A stretch of 17,799 nt of DNA from JACVRW01 sp035705985 (GTDB lineage: Bacteria > Actinomycetota > Thermoleophilia > Solirubrobacterales > Thermoleophilaceae), in the NCBI GenBank assembly GCA_035705985.1, contig DASSVP010000130.1:1-17799 (forward strand), written 5' to 3'. Below are positions 7,421 through 15,286 of this stretch, piece by piece (the stretch's first letter is position 1; each line of letters starts with the position of its first letter). The position numbers and the translations under genes were made by a program. The notes below the pieces were generated by a model. That model made no database searches and had not been told where the DNA came from. It saw only the letters and a list, made by a program, of their open reading frames with translations.

Positions 7421-9100
7421 ATGAAGTCGAGCCTTGAGATCGCGCAGGAGGCCGAGCTCCTTCCGATCGAGACGATCGCCGAGCGCTCCGGCCTGACGCC
7501 GGACGAGTTCGAGCCCTACGGCCGTCACAAGGCCAAGATCTCGCTCGACGTGATCGAGCGGATGGCCGACCGGCCGAATGGGAAGATCGTCTGCGTCGCC
7601 GGTGTGACGCCCACCAAGGCGGGCGAGGGCAAGACGACGACCGCGGTTGGCCTGACACAGGGCCTCGGCCACATCGGCAAGAACCCGCTGCTCTGTCTGC
7701 GCGAGCCCTCGCTCGGGCCCGTGTTCGGCATCAAGGGCGGCGCCGCCGGCGGCGGCCTGACGCAAGTCGTGCCCATGGAGGACCTGAACCTTCACTTCAC
7801 GGGCGACATCCACGCCATCGGCGCGGCCAACAACCTGCTCGCGGCGCTGCTCGACGCGTCGATCCTGCACGGCAACCCGCACAAGATCGACGCGCTGCGC
7901 GTGGGCTGGAAACGGGCGCTCGACATGAACGACCGCGCCCTTCGGCACGTGGCCCTCGGCCTCGGCGGCCGCGCGAACGGCTACCCGCGCGAGTCCGGCT
8001 TCGACATCACGGCCGCCTCCGAGGTGATGGCGATCCTGGCGGTGTCGCGCGACCTGCACGACCTGCGCCAGCGACTCGGCGCGATCACCGTCGCGCACTC
8101 GTACGACGGCGGCAAGCCGGTGACCGCCGAGGACCTCGGCGCCGCGGGCGCGATGGCGGTGCTGCTGAAGGACGCGCTGAAGCCGAATCTCATCCAGACG
8201 CTCGAGGGGCAGCCGTGCCTGATGCACTGCGGCCCGTTCGCGAACATCGCGCACGGAAACAGCTCGCTGGTCGCGGACCTGATCGGCCAGAAGCTGGGCG
8301 ACTACGTGATCACCGAGTCGGGCTTCGGCTCGGACATGGGGATGGAGAAGTTCTTCGACATCGTCTGCCGGAAGGGCGGGCTGACGCCTTCGGCGGTGGT
8401 GCTGGTGGCGACCGTCCGGGCACTGAAGCACCACGGCGGGCTGGAGGACGACCCGCGCGCCGACGCCAAGGAGGCGATGGCGGCCGTCGAGAAGGGCGCG
8501 GCGAACCTGCGGCGCCACCTCGGGATCGTCAAGACCTTCGGGCTGCCCTGCGTCGTGGCGGTGAACCGCCGGCCGGGGGACACCGACGAGGAGGTCGCGC
8601 TGGTCAAGCGCCTGGCGATGGAGGCGGGCGCGTTCGGAGCCGAGGAGAACGACGGCTTCTCACGCGGCGGCCAAGGAGTGGCCGATCTGGCGCAGGCCGT
8701 TGCCGACGCGTGCGAGCAGCCGAACGACTTCCAGATGCTCTACGACGACGGCGACTCGATCGAGGAGAAGATCAGGAAGGTCGCGACGAAGGTGTACGGC
8801 GCGAAGGACATCGTGCTGTACCTGGACGCGCAGCGAAAGATCAAGCAGTACCACGAGGACGGCCTGGACAAGCTGCCGATCTGCATGGCGAAGACGCACC
8901 TCAGCCTGTCCGGCGACCCGACGCTGCTGAACGCACCCGAGGACTTCGAGCTGCCGGTGCGCGACATCCGGGCGTACACGGGCGCCGGCTGGCTGGTGCC
9001 GCTGGCGGGCGACATCCAGCAGATGCCCGGACTCGGAAAGGCGCCCGCGGCGCTGAACGTGGACATCGACGCGGAGGGTCGAACGGTCGGTCTGTTCTGA
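7421..9100 (+). CDS. fhs: Formate-tetrahydrofolate ligase
   Basis: The 559-residue protein makes 10-formyl-THF from formate, THF and ATP, or runs in reverse to give formate and ATP. It is close to the usual length (about 557). The ATP-binding loop TPTKAGEGKTTT is at residues 63-74. Other family blocks are LREPSLGPVFGIKGGAAGGG, NLHFTGDIHAIGAANNLLAALLD, HCGPFANIAHGNSS, ITESGFGSDMGMEKFFDI and the C-terminal TGAGWLVPLAGDIQQMPGLGK. ATG 7421 has a strong Shine-Dalgarno (GGAAGGAG, 7409-7416). Placement directly behind the sox genes fits disposal of methylene-THF formed from the N-methyl group. No folD or purU is visible, so the oxidation steps between methylene- and formyl-THF must be encoded elsewhere. 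Confidence 0.97.
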   Translation: MKSSLEIAQEAELLPIETIAERSGLTPDEFEPYGRHKAKISLDVIERMADRPNGKIVCVAGVTPTKAGEGKTTTAVGLTQGLGHIGKNPLLCLREPSLGPVFGIKGGAAGGGLTQVVPMEDLNLHFTGDIHAIGAANNLLAALLDASILHGNPHKIDALRVGWKRALDMNDRALRHVALGLGGRANGYPRESGFDITAASEVMAILAVSRDLHDLRQRLGAITVAHSYDGGKPVTAEDLGAAGAMAVLLKDALKPNLIQTLEGQPCLMHCGPFANIAHGNSSLVADLIGQKLGDYVITESGFGSDMGMEKFFDIVCRKGGLTPSAVVLVATVRALKHHGGLEDDPRADAKEAMAAVEKGAANLRRHLGIVKTFGLPCVVAVNRRPGDTDEEVALVKRLAMEAGAFGAEENDGFSRGGQGVADLAQAVADACEQPNDFQMLYDDGDSIEEKIRKVATKVYGAKDIVLYLDAQRKIKQYHEDGLDKLPICMAKTHLSLSGDPTLLNAPEDFELPVRDIRAYTGAGWLVPLAGDIQQMPGLGKAPAALNVDIDAEGRTVGLF

Positions 9101-9102
9101 CC

Positions 9103-9108
9103 TAAGAT
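9103..9108 (+). promoter_or_regulatory. Candidate -10 element for the GntR gene
   Basis: TAAGAT lies just after the fhs stop and 9 bases before the GntR ATG at 9118. If used, transcription would start almost at the ATG and give a nearly leaderless mRNA, which would explain the missing Shine-Dalgarno. No convincing -35 was found, so read-through from fhs is equally possible. Confidence 0.3.
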
Positions 9109-9117
9109 CGTTCTGGA

Positions 9118-9939
9118 ATGGCCAACGGGGGTCAAAGCGCTGCTGCCGTACAGCGCGAAGGCAAAGCCTCGCTGGTCGACATCGCGGAGGAGGCGCTGCG
9201 CGGGTGGCTGGCGACAGGTCGGCACCGCCCCGGTGAACGGCTTCCTCCAGAGCAGGAGCTGTCCGCCCACCTGGGGATCAGTCGCGGCACGCTGCGCACC
9301 GCACTCCAGCGTCTGGAGGACAGCGGCGAGATCGTGCGCCGGCAGGGGAGTGGGACCTACGTAGGCCGAGCGGTGTCGACGTCGCTGGACGAAGGCCTGG
9401 AGAAACTGGTCTCGTACTCGTCACTCGCGAGCGAGCGAGGCGTGAAGCTCGAGGTGGGCGACCTGACGGTGGAGGAGCGCCCCCTCCGCGCAGAGACCGC
9501 GGAGATCTTCAACCTCTCGACCGACGCGACCGCGATCGAGATCACGCGCGTGCTCCTGATGGACGGCGAACCCGGAGCCTGGATGCGCGACGTGGTGCAC
9601 CCCGACGTAGAGCTCCCGTCAGCCGCGCGGATCAAGAGCCAGCTGGAAAAGGGCCAAATGGTGCTGGACATCCTGCTGAAGCAGGGAGTCCCGGTGGCCT
9701 ACACCCGAGCCCACATCACGGCCCGTGTCCTGACAAGGCGCGACAAGATCGGCCGAGCCCTAGCCGTGGACGACCCAGTCGCAGCTCTGGAGATCGACCA
9801 CGTGACCTGCACGGCCGAAGGCACACCCGTCGAGCACAGCACCGACATCTTCCTGCCCCGGAGCCTGGACCTGCACGTGATGCGCTGGCTGGAGGACATG
9901 CCGCCGGTGCCGGCCATCGGCCGGAGCGGGCGCGGCTGA
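9118..9939 (+). CDS. GntR-family transcriptional regulator, HutC subfamily (UTRA domain)
   Basis: The 273-residue protein has an N-terminal winged helix-turn-helix at about residues 15-82 (GERLPPEQELSAHLGISRG, then TLRTALQRLEDSGEIVRRQG and SGTYVGR). A UTRA effector-binding domain follows at about 100-255 (VEERPLRAETAEIF, AIEITRVLLMDGEP, RAHITARVL, STDIFLPRSLDLHVMRW). Such proteins usually repress a neighbouring catabolic operon until a small ligand binds the UTRA domain. It is the last + gene of the glx-sox-fhs run, 17 bases after fhs, so it probably controls that run. Its ligand, perhaps an amine or N-methyl amino acid, cannot be read from the sequence. Candidate targets are the palindromes at 2171 and 17204. 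Confidence 0.92.
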   Translation: MANGGQSAAAVQREGKASLVDIAEEALRGWLATGRHRPGERLPPEQELSAHLGISRGTLRTALQRLEDSGEIVRRQGSGTYVGRAVSTSLDEGLEKLVSYSSLASERGVKLEVGDLTVEERPLRAETAEIFNLSTDATAIEITRVLLMDGEPGAWMRDVVHPDVELPSAARIKSQLEKGQMVLDILLKQGVPVAYTRAHITARVLTRRDKIGRALAVDDPVAALEIDHVTCTAEGTPVEHSTDIFLPRSLDLHVMRWLEDMPPVPAIGRSGRG

Positions 9940-9984
9940 CGTCAACCCTAAAGCTGCGAAACCACTCGTTGCCTCGGCGAGCGT

Positions 9985-10017
9985 TTGCCGCATTGATTAC
10001 CGCCGACCGGGCGGCAA
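9985..10017. terminator. Inverted repeat between convergent genes, possible bidirectional terminator
   Basis: TTGCCGC (9985-9991) pairs with GCGGCAA (10011-10017) around a 19-base loop, which can form its own 5-bp hairpin (CCGCC/GGCGG, 10000-10014) as an alternative fold. It sits in the 123-bp gap between the GntR gene and the convergent amine oxidase gene. There is no T-run on either strand, so terminator function is only suggested by position. Confidence 0.35.
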
Positions 10018-10062
10018 GAATGACGCTGAAGAACCTGGCGATGACCCGAGGCGGAAGACCCG

Positions 10063-11379
10063 TCAGGCGGTCGCGTGCGACGCCGCCGCGAGCAGGCGGT
10101 TCGCGTCTTCAGCGGCACGCGCTCCACTTGCTAGCGCGCCCTCGATCCAAGACATCCAGGTCGCCGCTATGTCGGAGCCGGCGAAGATGAGCCGACCCTC
10201 GCTCGCCGTGAGGTCACCGTGGTGGCGGGTGAGTTGGCCTGGCCTGTACCACGCCCACGCCCCGCGTGAGTAGGGATCGCGCGTCCAATCATGCCCGTCG
10301 ACCGCCACCACCTCCGCGGTCGGGCAGAGTTGCCTGACGGCGTATGCGACCTGCTCCTTGTCGGTGACGTTGATGTCGTCGCCGACCCCGAAGCCGACGA
10401 GGAGGTCGCCGTCGGGCGTGTGCCGCTCGGTCGAGAGCCATGCGAGGCGGGTGTCCGGAGCCAGTGCGATGACGTTCGGCGGCGTGTTCCGGGCAAGCAC
10501 CCAGACCTTCGCGGCGTGTCCGGCGTGTCCCACGGCTGCGACGGCTCTCTTCCCCGGGTTGAGCTCCGGGGTGAACCGAACGCTGGACCAGACATTCACG
10601 GGGAGCGCGACTACGCACGCCCGAGCCGAAAACGACTCCCTGCCGTCCGTCGTCAGCAGCACGCCGTCCGGGCGCTGCTGAATCTCGCTGACCGGCGACG
10701 ACAGCCGTTGTTCCGCGCGGGAGTCCCTCGCCATCAATTCCGCAAGGTGCCGCGTTCCGAGGGCGAGCTGATCGTCGAGCGCGTCCAGAAACGCCGTGAT
10801 GCTATTGCCATACTCGATGACGTCCAGAACTACATGGAGCAACGAGTTCTGGTCACCCGGGCACCCGCCGTACAGGACACCCCACGACCCGAGAAAGTCG
10901 CGGACGCCGGTCGGCAGCGCCAGGCGCTCGAAAAAGTCCTCCAGCGAGACGTCGAGGTCATCGAGGTCCTGCGAGTCCAGCGGACGGGCATGGTCGACCC
11001 GCTCGGCAGCCTTCAGCAGCTCGTACGACGCGCGCTCGAAGCCCGCGCGCTCGCGCTTTCCGAAGGGATTTCCTACGCGGAGCTCTCCATCGACGGTCCA
11101 GTGAAATGTCTCCGGCTCGGGGCTCTGGATCAGGCCGAGGCCGTAGCGGGCGATTTCGGCCGCGACATGCGGCTGCGTGGCAGGCGCGACCCACGTGCCC
11201 CCGAATTCGACCTCGACGTCCGTCTCCGCAAAGCGCCGGTAGAACGTCCGGCCGCCAAGGCGGTCGCGGGCCTCTAGCAGCACGCACGAGTGGCCGAGCT
11301 CACCGAGAGCGCGCGCCGCGCTGAGCCCGGCAAAGCCGCCACCGACCACGGCGACGTCATACACCGTCTCGTTCGTCAT
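10063..11379 (-). CDS. Flavin monoamine oxidase family protein
   Basis: The 438-residue protein is an FAD-dependent amine oxidase of the MAO/putrescine oxidase/polyamine oxidase family, which oxidises an amine to an aldehyde (via the imine) with release of H2O2. The Rossmann motif VVGGGFAGLSAARALGELGH is at residues 11-30, followed by the family signature LLEARDRLGGRT (34-45) and FGGTWVAP. The C-terminal landmarks are DPYSRGAWAWYRPGQ and the FAD-binding RLIFAGSDIAATWMSWIEGA. No signal peptide or membrane anchor is seen, so it is probably cytoplasmic. Its ATG overlaps the stop of the upstream FAD oxidoreductase gene (ATGA). A polyamine-type binding protein in the same operon makes a diamine or polyamine the likely substrate; this is inference. 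Confidence 0.9.
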   Translation of the reverse strand: MTNETVYDVAVVGGGFAGLSAARALGELGHSCVLLEARDRLGGRTFYRRFAETDVEVEFGGTWVAPATQPHVAAEIARYGLGLIQSPEPETFHWTVDGELRVGNPFGKRERAGFERASYELLKAAERVDHARPLDSQDLDDLDVSLEDFFERLALPTGVRDFLGSWGVLYGGCPGDQNSLLHVVLDVIEYGNSITAFLDALDDQLALGTRHLAELMARDSRAEQRLSSPVSEIQQRPDGVLLTTDGRESFSARACVVALPVNVWSSVRFTPELNPGKRAVAAVGHAGHAAKVWVLARNTPPNVIALAPDTRLAWLSTERHTPDGDLLVGFGVGDDINVTDKEQVAYAVRQLCPTAEVVAVDGHDWTRDPYSRGAWAWYRPGQLTRHHGDLTASEGRLIFAGSDIAATWMSWIEGALASGARAAEDANRLLAAASHATA

Positions 11380-12929
11380 GCGACTCGTTGGGTCAGATGT
11401 TCCCGCTGAGCGAGTAGCTCGCGTGCCGCGTTGTGGCCGGGGGCACCTGTCACCTCACCGCCGGGGTGCGTCCCGGCACCGCACAGATAGAGGCCGTCGA
11501 TGGCCCCTCCGTATCCGTGCCCGGGGAGCGGGCGCGCCGCGAGGAGCTGGGACGGAATCGTGTCCAGATGGCGAATGGCGCCGTCCGTGAATCCGACCCG
11601 TTCCTCCAGGTCCTGCGGCGTGAAGAGCAGCCACTCGCGCATGTCCCGCCGAAAGTTGGGGACGAACTCGGTCACGTAGTCGATCAACGCCTGTCCGGTT
11701 CGTTCGCGCTCGGCTTCCCAGGTGGATTCTGAGAGTCGGGGCGGGGCGAATTGTGCCCATATGGACACGACGTGGCCGTCGCGGCTCGTGAGGGTGTCGT
11801 CGTACACGGTCGGGATCTGTATGTGCACGATCGGCTCGCTCGGCATGCGCCCGGCCCGCGTCTCCGCGAAAGCTCGGCGGTAATGCTCGAGCGAGGGAGT
11901 GATCTCGATGTAGCCGGTCTCCCGCGGGTCGGCGTCGCGCCCCAGGTAGCGGGAGATGTCCGGCAGGCGCTCCATCACGCTGTGGAACTTGAGGTACGAC
12001 GTCCCCGTGGAGAGGTCGCTGACGCGGTCCTCGAGCCCATCCGGCAGGTGCCCGGCGCCGACGAGGCCCAGGTACGTCCGCTTCGGGTCGGCATTCGACA
12101 CGACGACGTCGGCCAGCACCTCGCTGCCGTCGTCGAGCCGGACGCCACGTGCCCGGCCCTCCGACACGAGAATGCGGTCGACCGGTCGACCGGTCTCGAT
12201 GCGCGCGCCGAACTCGCGTGCGGCCGAGGCTATCGCGGCCGCAATCGCGCCCATGCCGCCGGTGACGACGGAGTACCCGTAGTCCGTGAACTCGTTCCCG
12301 TGGAAGTACGCCTCGGTCCAGGCGCTCCCCGGCGCCCACGGGTCGCCTATGTCCTCTATGCCGACGAAGGCGGCCTGAAGCCGCTCGTCGGCGAAATAGT
12401 CCGAGCAGATCTCCGCCACCGAGCTGTCCCGCAGCCGCTCGAGCGTCTGCTGTTCGCCGATCTCAGCGGCGTATGCCTCGACCTGGTCCCACGTGGGCGG
12501 CTGCTCGAGCATGAACCGGTTGACGAGGCCGGCCCCGCGCCGCCAGAAGTCGACGAAGTCGGGATAGCGGGCGGCGTCCCGCGGGCTCAGGCGCTCGATC
12601 TCGGCGCGGGTGCGGTCCTCGTCGTTCCACGTGAACAGATGCGATCCGTCGCGGTACGGGAGAAAACCGTGCGGGTCAATCGGGTGGTACCTGAAGCCAT
12701 GCCTTCGCAGCTCCAGTTCGTCGACGACCTTCGGCTGCAGGAGGTAGCAGACGTATGAGCACGAGGACACGCGATAGCCGTCGAACAGCTCTTCGGTAGC
12801 GCAGGCGCCGCCAAGCAGGTCGCGGCGCTCGAAGACGCGCACGTCGAGTCCGGCCCGAGCAAGGTACGCGGCGCAGACGAGGCCGTTGTGGCCGCCGCCG
12901 ACGACGATAGCGTCGACCCGGTCAGGCAC
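11376..12929 (-). CDS. PYROXD2 / phytoene desaturase-like FAD oxidoreductase
   Basis: The 517-residue protein belongs to the large FAD family containing phytoene desaturases (CrtI) and PYROXD2-like proteins. The dinucleotide motif VVGGGHNGLVCAAYLARAGL is at residues 9-28, then VFERRDLLGGACATEELFDG. The middle has DYGYSVVTGGMGAIAAAIA and VSNADPKRTYLGL. The C-terminal FAD motif is LYLCGAGTHPGGEVTGAPGHNAARELL, here in positions typical of the PYROXD2 branch. There are no carotenoid genes around, so desaturation of phytoene is unlikely. The GTG start overlaps the end of the binding-protein gene by eight bases and the stop overlaps the amine oxidase start by four. The substrate is unknown; context suggests an amine or its oxidation product. 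Confidence 0.85.
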   Translation of the reverse strand: MPDRVDAIVVGGGHNGLVCAAYLARAGLDVRVFERRDLLGGACATEELFDGYRVSSCSYVCYLLQPKVVDELELRRHGFRYHPIDPHGFLPYRDGSHLFTWNDEDRTRAEIERLSPRDAARYPDFVDFWRRGAGLVNRFMLEQPPTWDQVEAYAAEIGEQQTLERLRDSSVAEICSDYFADERLQAAFVGIEDIGDPWAPGSAWTEAYFHGNEFTDYGYSVVTGGMGAIAAAIASAAREFGARIETGRPVDRILVSEGRARGVRLDDGSEVLADVVVSNADPKRTYLGLVGAGHLPDGLEDRVSDLSTGTSYLKFHSVMERLPDISRYLGRDADPRETGYIEITPSLEHYRRAFAETRAGRMPSEPIVHIQIPTVYDDTLTSRDGHVVSIWAQFAPPRLSESTWEAERERTGQALIDYVTEFVPNFRRDMREWLLFTPQDLEERVGFTDGAIRHLDTIPSQLLAARPLPGHGYGGAIDGLYLCGAGTHPGGEVTGAPGHNAARELLAQREHLTQRVA

Positions 12930-14142
12930 CGACCACCGCCTGGAACGCGTCGTTCAGCTGCTGCTCCTCCTCGGCCTTCAACGCCCGGAAGATCCGGGAG
13001 CGCCCGCGCGTCTCCTCGTCGGGGAAGACGAGCGGGCTCTCGGCAAGCTCGGGGTTCCGTTGCTCGATGATCTCGCGCACGCCCTTGACCGGAGGCATGA
13101 AGTTCACGTACTCAGTGATCGCTGCCTGAATCTCCGGCTGGTACACGAAGTCGATGAACTTCTGGGCCGTGAACGGGTTCGGCGCGCCGATCGGGATCTG
13201 CATGCTGTCCGCATTCACCATGAAGCCCTCGTCGGGCTGGACAAAGACGATATTCGGGTCGTCTGCGCTCAGCTGCACAGCGTCGCCAGACCAACCGAAG
13301 ATCAGCCAGGAGTTCCCGTTGACGAGATCCTTCGTGTACTCGTTGCCCGTGAACGTGCGGACCTGACCGGAGCTCGCGGCCTGTTCGATCTTGTCGATCG
13401 CCGCCATGGCCTGGTCCACGCCGTCCTGGGCCGGGTCGTTTCCCATCGCGAGCATCACCAGGCCGACCGTGTCGCGCATGTCGTTCAAGAAGGTGACACG
13501 GCCCTTGTAATCGGGGTCGAACACGTCGTTGATCGAGCGAGGCTCGCGCTTGACCTTGTCCTTGCGGTAGATCATCCCCGTCTGGAAGTACTGCCACGGG
13601 ACGGAGAAGTCGCGATTCGGGTCGAAGTCCGCACGAGCCGGCTGCTCGAGGTTCTTCACGACGTTGGGCAGCTCGGACTTGTCGAGCTTGTAGACGTAGC
13701 CGAGGCGCTTGAGGCGCGCGGCCATCCAGTCCGTGAGGTTCACGAGGTCCCGGCCACCGGAGTTGCCGTTCTCGAGCTGCGGCCGGAGCTTTCCGAAGAA
13801 CTCCGTGTTGTCGTTGATCTCCTCGACGTACTTGACCCGCGTCCCGTATCGCTCGCGGAACCGCTGGAGCGTCGGACGGCGCTCTCCTTCGGAGTCGATA
13901 TACAGCGGCCAGTTGGCGAAGTACATCGAGGAGGCGATCTCGCCCTTCGGAACCGTCTTCACCTCCCCGTCGGACGCCCCGCCCGTTTCACCGCAGGCCG
14001 CGAGGTAGGCGAGCGCGGACGCGGAGAGCGCTCCGGCCGCGCCGTTGCGAAGCAGCCGCCGGCGCGTGAGCGCGTTCTCGAAAACGCGATCAAGGCGGCG
14101 TTCGAAGTCGTGCGGTTGCATGAGATGGACCGTCCCTTCCAT
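12922..14142 (-). CDS. Polyamine-type ABC transporter substrate-binding lipoprotein (PotD/PotF-like)
   Basis: The 406-residue protein resembles periplasmic spermidine/putrescine-binding proteins. The N-terminus has a twin-arginine stretch TRRRLLRNGAAG (26-37) and a lipobox LAAC with Cys50, so it is probably exported folded by Tat and lipid-anchored. Family landmarks include SMYFANWPLYID, FRERYGTRVKYVEEINDN, VPWQYFQTGMIYRKDKV, FDPDYKGRVTFLND, WLIFGWSGDAVQL and the C-terminal NFMPPVKGVREII. No ATPase or permease gene is in the window, so it must borrow or be encoded apart from its transporter. ATG 14142 has no ribosome site; an in-frame ATG at 14121 (MQPHDF) has GGAAGGGA 12 bases upstream and is a fair alternative. 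Ligand specificity within polyamines and similar amines is not resolved. Confidence 0.85.
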   Translation of the reverse strand: MEGTVHLMQPHDFERRLDRVFENALTRRRLLRNGAAGALSASALAYLAACGETGGASDGEVKTVPKGEIASSMYFANWPLYIDSEGERRPTLQRFRERYGTRVKYVEEINDNTEFFGKLRPQLENGNSGGRDLVNLTDWMAARLKRLGYVYKLDKSELPNVVKNLEQPARADFDPNRDFSVPWQYFQTGMIYRKDKVKREPRSINDVFDPDYKGRVTFLNDMRDTVGLVMLAMGNDPAQDGVDQAMAAIDKIEQAASSGQVRTFTGNEYTKDLVNGNSWLIFGWSGDAVQLSADDPNIVFVQPDEGFMVNADSMQIPIGAPNPFTAQKFIDFVYQPEIQAAITEYVNFMPPVKGVREIIEQRNPELAESPLVFPDEETRGRSRIFRALKAEEEQQLNDAFQAVVGA

Positions 14143-14169
14143 CGAGCGATGGTTTCACGAACGACCGTT

Positions 14170-14198
14170 AAGTTATGAGCCGCTCTGTCTCGTGTCAA
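14170..14198 (-). promoter_or_regulatory. Predicted promoter of the binding-protein/oxidase operon
   Basis: On the minus strand TTGACA (14193-14198) is followed after 17 bases by TAACTT (14170-14175). The -35 is perfect and the -10 fits the TAnnnT pattern common in actinobacteria. The predicted start near 14163 gives a 20-40 base leader, depending on which ATG is used. Confidence 0.6.
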
Positions 14199-14207
14199 CC
14201 GGTTGAC
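14194..14207. promoter_or_regulatory. 14-bp palindrome between divergent operons, candidate shared operator
   Basis: GTCAACCGGTTGAC is a perfect palindrome. Its halves overlap the -35 boxes of both predicted divergent promoters. A dimeric repressor such as the TetR protein encoded at 16495 would switch both operons from here; the symmetry may also simply result from two TTGAC -35 boxes placed back to back. Confidence 0.55.
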
Positions 14208-14232
14208 TGAACCGAGAACTCTCCGCTAGCGT
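14203..14232 (+). promoter_or_regulatory. Predicted promoter of the kdd operon
   Basis: TTGACT (14203-14208) and TAGCGT (14227-14232) are separated by 18 bases. Transcription would start near 14239, about ten bases before the kdd ATG, so the mRNA would be nearly leaderless. This matches the lack of a Shine-Dalgarno before kdd. Confidence 0.5.
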
Positions 14233-14248
14233 CTTAACGCCCGTTCAC

Positions 14249-15286
14249 ATGAAAGCAGCCCCTCCCTCAAACGACTGGCGTCCGCTCGGCACCGACCGCG
14301 TCCTCGCACCGGCTGCCGCGCTGCCGCAACCGGCCGACCGGCTCGACGCCACGGGGCCGTGCCGCCCTCACGAGTTCGAGCTGGCGGTGGACCGCCTCTG
14401 TCTCGACTCGACGTCCTTTCGAAACCTCCGCGAGCGCGGGGCCGGGGCTCCGAGCCGCATGGCCGCTCACATCGCCGATGTCGTGCGGGCTCGCGGGAAG
14501 ATGCACAACCCGGAGACGGACTCGGGCGGAATCGCCGTTGGGACGGTGACCGCCGTTGGCGAGCGCTGCCGGGCCGCTCCCGAGCGCGGCGAGCGCATCG
14601 TCACATTGGCGTCGCTAACGCTTACGCCGCTGCGGCTCGACGAGGTCGTCCGCGTGGACGCGAACGACCCGCAGGTCGAGGTGCGCGGAGCGGCGTATCT
14701 GCCGGACGGGGTGGCATGGGGGCCCGTGCCGGACGACCTGCCGCTTGCCGCGGCTGTCGCGATCTACGACGTGTACGCCGCGGCGTCGCTCACGCGCGAG
14801 CTCGCGCCCGAGACCGGGACGGTGTGCGTGCTCGGGGGCGGACACGCAGGCAAGCTCGCGATGGCGGCCGCCCGCGATGCCATGACCGCCGGTACGGTCG
14901 TGGTCGCAGACATCGACCCTGAGGCCGCCCGGGCCGCCCTCGACCTGGGCTTGTGCGATGTCGCGGCCACCTGCGACCTGAGCGATCCGCTCGGCTCGCG
15001 CGAACTGCTCAACGCCGCCGGGGCGCCCGCGGCGGACCTCACGGTCGTGGTCGTGAACGCGACCGGGTGCGAGCCGAGCGCAATTCTCGCCACGAAGCCT
15101 GCGGGCACGATCCTCTTCTTCTCCATGGCCACCAGCTTCTCGACGGCCGCGCTGACGGCGGACGGCATGGCTTCGCCGGTGCGCATGGTGATCGGGAACG
15201 GCTTCACCGAGGACCGCGGCGCCTACGCGCTGGACCTCGCGAGGCGGTCGGAGCCGCTCCGCGCCGCACTGGGGCTGCTCGGGTGA
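14249..15286 (+). CDS. kdd: L-erythro-3,5-diaminohexanoate dehydrogenase
   Basis: The 345-residue protein matches Kdd of lysine fermentation, which oxidatively deaminates 3,5-diaminohexanoate to 3-keto-5-aminohexanoate with NAD(P). Recognised blocks are DRVLAPAAALPQPADRLD near the start, RGKMHNPETDSGG (82-94), VGTVTAVGE, LASLTLTPL, the Rossmann loop VCVLGGGHAGKLA (192-204) and FFSMATSFSTAALTADG (290-306) with VIGNGF. Length is close to known Kdd. The gene is first in an overlapping operon with a thioesterase and Kce, the enzyme that uses its product, which strongly supports the call. The lysine aminomutases (KamA, KamDE) that make the substrate in fermenters are not in view, so the physiological substrate could be another 3-amino acid. 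Confidence 0.9.
   Translation: MKAAPPSNDWRPLGTDRVLAPAAALPQPADRLDATGPCRPHEFELAVDRLCLDSTSFRNLRERGAGAPSRMAAHIADVVRARGKMHNPETDSGGIAVGTVTAVGERCRAAPERGERIVTLASLTLTPLRLDEVVRVDANDPQVEVRGAAYLPDGVAWGPVPDDLPLAAAVAIYDVYAAASLTRELAPETGTVCVLGGGHAGKLAMAAARDAMTAGTVVVADIDPEAARAALDLGLCDVAATCDLSDPLGSRELLNAAGAPAADLTVVVVNATGCEPSAILATKPAGTILFFSMATSFSTAALTADGMASPVRMVIGNGFTEDRGAYALDLARRSEPLRAALGLLG

Noticed and set aside
11376..12929. Carotenoid biosynthesis phytoene desaturase
   Set aside because: The fold is shared, but no crtB or other carotenoid gene is nearby and the sequence is closer to the PYROXD2 branch.
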